A program made the translations under genes and the position numbers. From contig NZ_VAWE01000001.1 of the NCBI RefSeq assembly GCF_005795905.1, forward strand, positions 5,941,001-6,005,000: DNA of 64,000 nucleotides. The letters run 5' to 3'. The notes beneath the pieces are model-generated. The model was given only the letters and a program-made list of their open reading frames with translations, was not told the origin of the DNA and searched no databases. Below, in pieces: positions 63,000-64,000 of the stretch (its first letter is position 1; each line of letters begins with the position of its first letter). Source of the DNA: Streptomyces marianii. GTDB lineage: Bacteria > Actinomycetota > Actinomycetes > Streptomycetales > Streptomycetaceae.

Positions 63000-64000
63000 T
63001 CAGGCGGCGGCCCGGTCGGCGTTACGACGAGTGATTGCGGCGGTGACGTCGGCGCGCTTGATGCCGCGCCGGTTCGCGCCCTCTCCGTCGTCGGTCTGGC
63101 CCCACACCTGGCCCGGCTTGATGCCCCAGGGCTTGAGCGCGGCGGTGACGTTCTCGCCCTGCCACCCGCCGTAGGTGTCCGGCTGCGTAGCGGCGAGCCG
63201 GGTGGCGATGCGCTCGCACCACACGGCCTTCTCCTCGCTCGCGATGACGTTGAGGACGTCGGCGAGGATGTCGGAACCGGTGCCGGTCTTCTCGGGGCCT
63301 TGGCCGATGGCGTGGCCGGTGACGTTCCCGTACTCCTCGCGTGCGACGCGGGCCCGGGCGACGATGCGCTCCGCGGCGACCGCGTCCACGAACGCGGACG
63401 CGACGATGCGCGGGTCGTCACCTTCACCGGCCATCCAGCAGATGCCCCGATCCGAGCGGGAGAACATGGTGGCCCGGTACCCGGACTTGTACATCGACGT
63501 GCCCAACACCATGTCGTTGGCGGGCTGCCCCATCACCTTCAGGCAGAACCGGAGCACGGCGTTCGCGCTGATGCCGGTCGGCAGGGACTTCGCGTCGGGG
63601 CGCTGGGTGCCGAACATGGCCACGATCCCGAGCGCGGGACCGCGCTTGACCAGGTCCGTGCAGATGGCCTCGATCTCCTTGCCGTGCTCCTCGTGCTCGA
63701 ACGCGACTTGGCACTCGTCGAACCCGACCACGATCGGGTGCAGACCAAGGCCCTTGTCACCCGCCAGCTCCGGCGTCACCTTCGACTCCGGGCACCGGGA
63801 GCGGGGCAGCGACTTGATGACCTTCGCCCGCCGCCGCAGCTCCTCCTTCAACTCCCGCAGCGCCTCGAGGACGTATGCGATGTCGTCGTCCTCCTCGCCG
63901 GCGCGGTAGCGATGGCAGACGGGTTCGAGGGCGCCGAAGTCGCCGGTGCCCTTGAAGTCGAACGCGTGCACCTCGGAGCGCGGGTCGAGTGCGGCGATCA
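63000..64000 (-). CDS. FtsK/SpoIIIE-type DNA translocase (TraB/TraSA-like), 3' part
   Basis: At least 333 codons of a conjugative double-stranded-DNA pump; the 5' part with Walker A lies beyond the window. Visible are HAFDFKGTGDFGAL, Walker B HPIVVGFDECQVAF, AMFGTQRPDAKSLPTGI (translocase sensor) and a C-terminal winged helix-like segment (GIKRADVTAAITRRN) that in TraB proteins reads short repeats at the transfer locus. It moves the element as dsDNA between hyphae. It is followed by a CTAG-rich inverted repeat and two small membrane-protein genes in the same direction. Confidence 0.88.
   Translation of the reverse strand, partial: IAALDPRSEVHAFDFKGTGDFGALEPVCHRYRAGEEDDDIAYVLEALRELKEELRRRAKVIKSLPRSRCPESKVTPELAGDKGLGLHPIVVGFDECQVAFEHEEHGKEIEAICTDLVKRGPALGIVAMFGTQRPDAKSLPTGISANAVLRFCLKVMGQPANDMVLGTSMYKSGYRATMFSRSDRGICWMAGEGDDPRIVASAFVDAVAAERIVARARVAREEYGNVTGHAIGQGPEKTGTGSDILADVLNVIASEEKAVWCERIATRLAATQPDTYGGWQGENVTAALKPWGIKPGQVWGQTDDGEGANRRGIKRADVTAAITRRNADRAAA

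Larger units (their letters stand above)
56829..64000. mobile_element. Actinomycete integrative and conjugative element, left part
   Basis: Starting at tRNA-Val, the gene order integrase, excisionase, iteron array, helicase-like ATPase, primase-polymerase, endonuclease, small membrane proteins and FtsK/TraB-type translocase is that of AICEs of the pSAM2 class with primase-polymerase replication. The element continues past the window. Its right attachment site, expected to repeat part of the tRNA 3' end, is not visible here. The tRNA itself may be the native copy. Confidence 0.82.

Overview
The window is chromosomal DNA from a Streptomyces or a close relative. The evidence is very high GC with strong GC3 bias, frequent GTG starts, a type II fatty acid synthase cluster in the order fasR-fabD-fabH-acpP-fabF, the DUF3145, DUF3052, AhpE and AceE neighbourhood, and a pSAM2-like integrative element next to a tRNA gene.

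Region 1 (1-9.5 kb). A partial secreted SGNH hydrolase and DUF3145 precede a small accessory island: an XRE-cupin regulator, an MFS pump broken by a frameshift and a GNAT acetyltransferase, bracketed by ~40-bp imperfect direct repeats. It is followed by an IS1182-type transposase remnant interrupted by a 196-bp MITE with an 8-bp target duplication. The conserved fatty acid cluster follows on the minus strand, with its PucR-type regulator FasR.

Region 2 (9.5-16.2 kb and 33.0-38.5 kb). Pirin, serine hydrolase, MerR, acyltransferase-3, a secreted alpha/beta hydrolase, and a NarL-type response regulator with its histidine kinase. The kinase gene is split inside its H-box: the 3' half ends at 16159 and the 5' half resumes at 33001. 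Beyond the 5' half lie a DUF4429 protein, a paralogous hydrolase, an I36 inhibitor-like protein and a voltage-gated-type potassium channel.

Region 3 (16160-33000). A ~16.8-kb mobile element sits in the kinase gene. Its right part is a minus-strand operon of four tyrosine recombinases (three overlapping end to end), a small HTH protein and a large zinc-ribbon protein fused to a degenerate recombinase fold. Its left end carries the remnant of a second recombinase module. The cargo is a DinB protein, a two-gene operon made of an alpha/beta hydrolase and a 1442-residue caspase-STAND NTPase-WD40 protein, and a DUF925 nucleotidyltransferase. The hydrolase/caspase-NTPase-WD40 pair is the best candidate for an undescribed conflict or defence system. 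Its WD40 array (13 clear repeats plus a degenerate one) contains stretches identical at the nucleotide level.

Region 4 (38.7-56.8 kb). aceE, DUF3052, AhpE-type peroxiredoxin, then a tellurium-resistance/stress cluster (two TerD, a TerC-family DUF475 protein, a TerA-like protein, a TerD with a repetitive tail). Next to it is the HpcH/HpaI - dual phosphoribosyltransferase - HAD operon predicted in the literature to make a nucleoside-like metabolite. A twice-frameshifted DedA gene, a zinc ribbon protein, a DUF4383 membrane protein and a coiled-coil protein follow.

Region 5 (56.8-64.0 kb). tRNA-Val(UAC) followed by the left part of an actinomycete integrative and conjugative element: integrase, excisionase, a dense array of TGACGCA heptamers, helicase-like ATPase, primase-polymerase, an HNH endonuclease that looks like a defence gene, two small membrane proteins, a CTAG-rich inverted repeat, and an FtsK/TraB-type translocase cut by the window edge. 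Coordinates and motifs are read from the sequence; family names rest on recognition of motifs without database searches.
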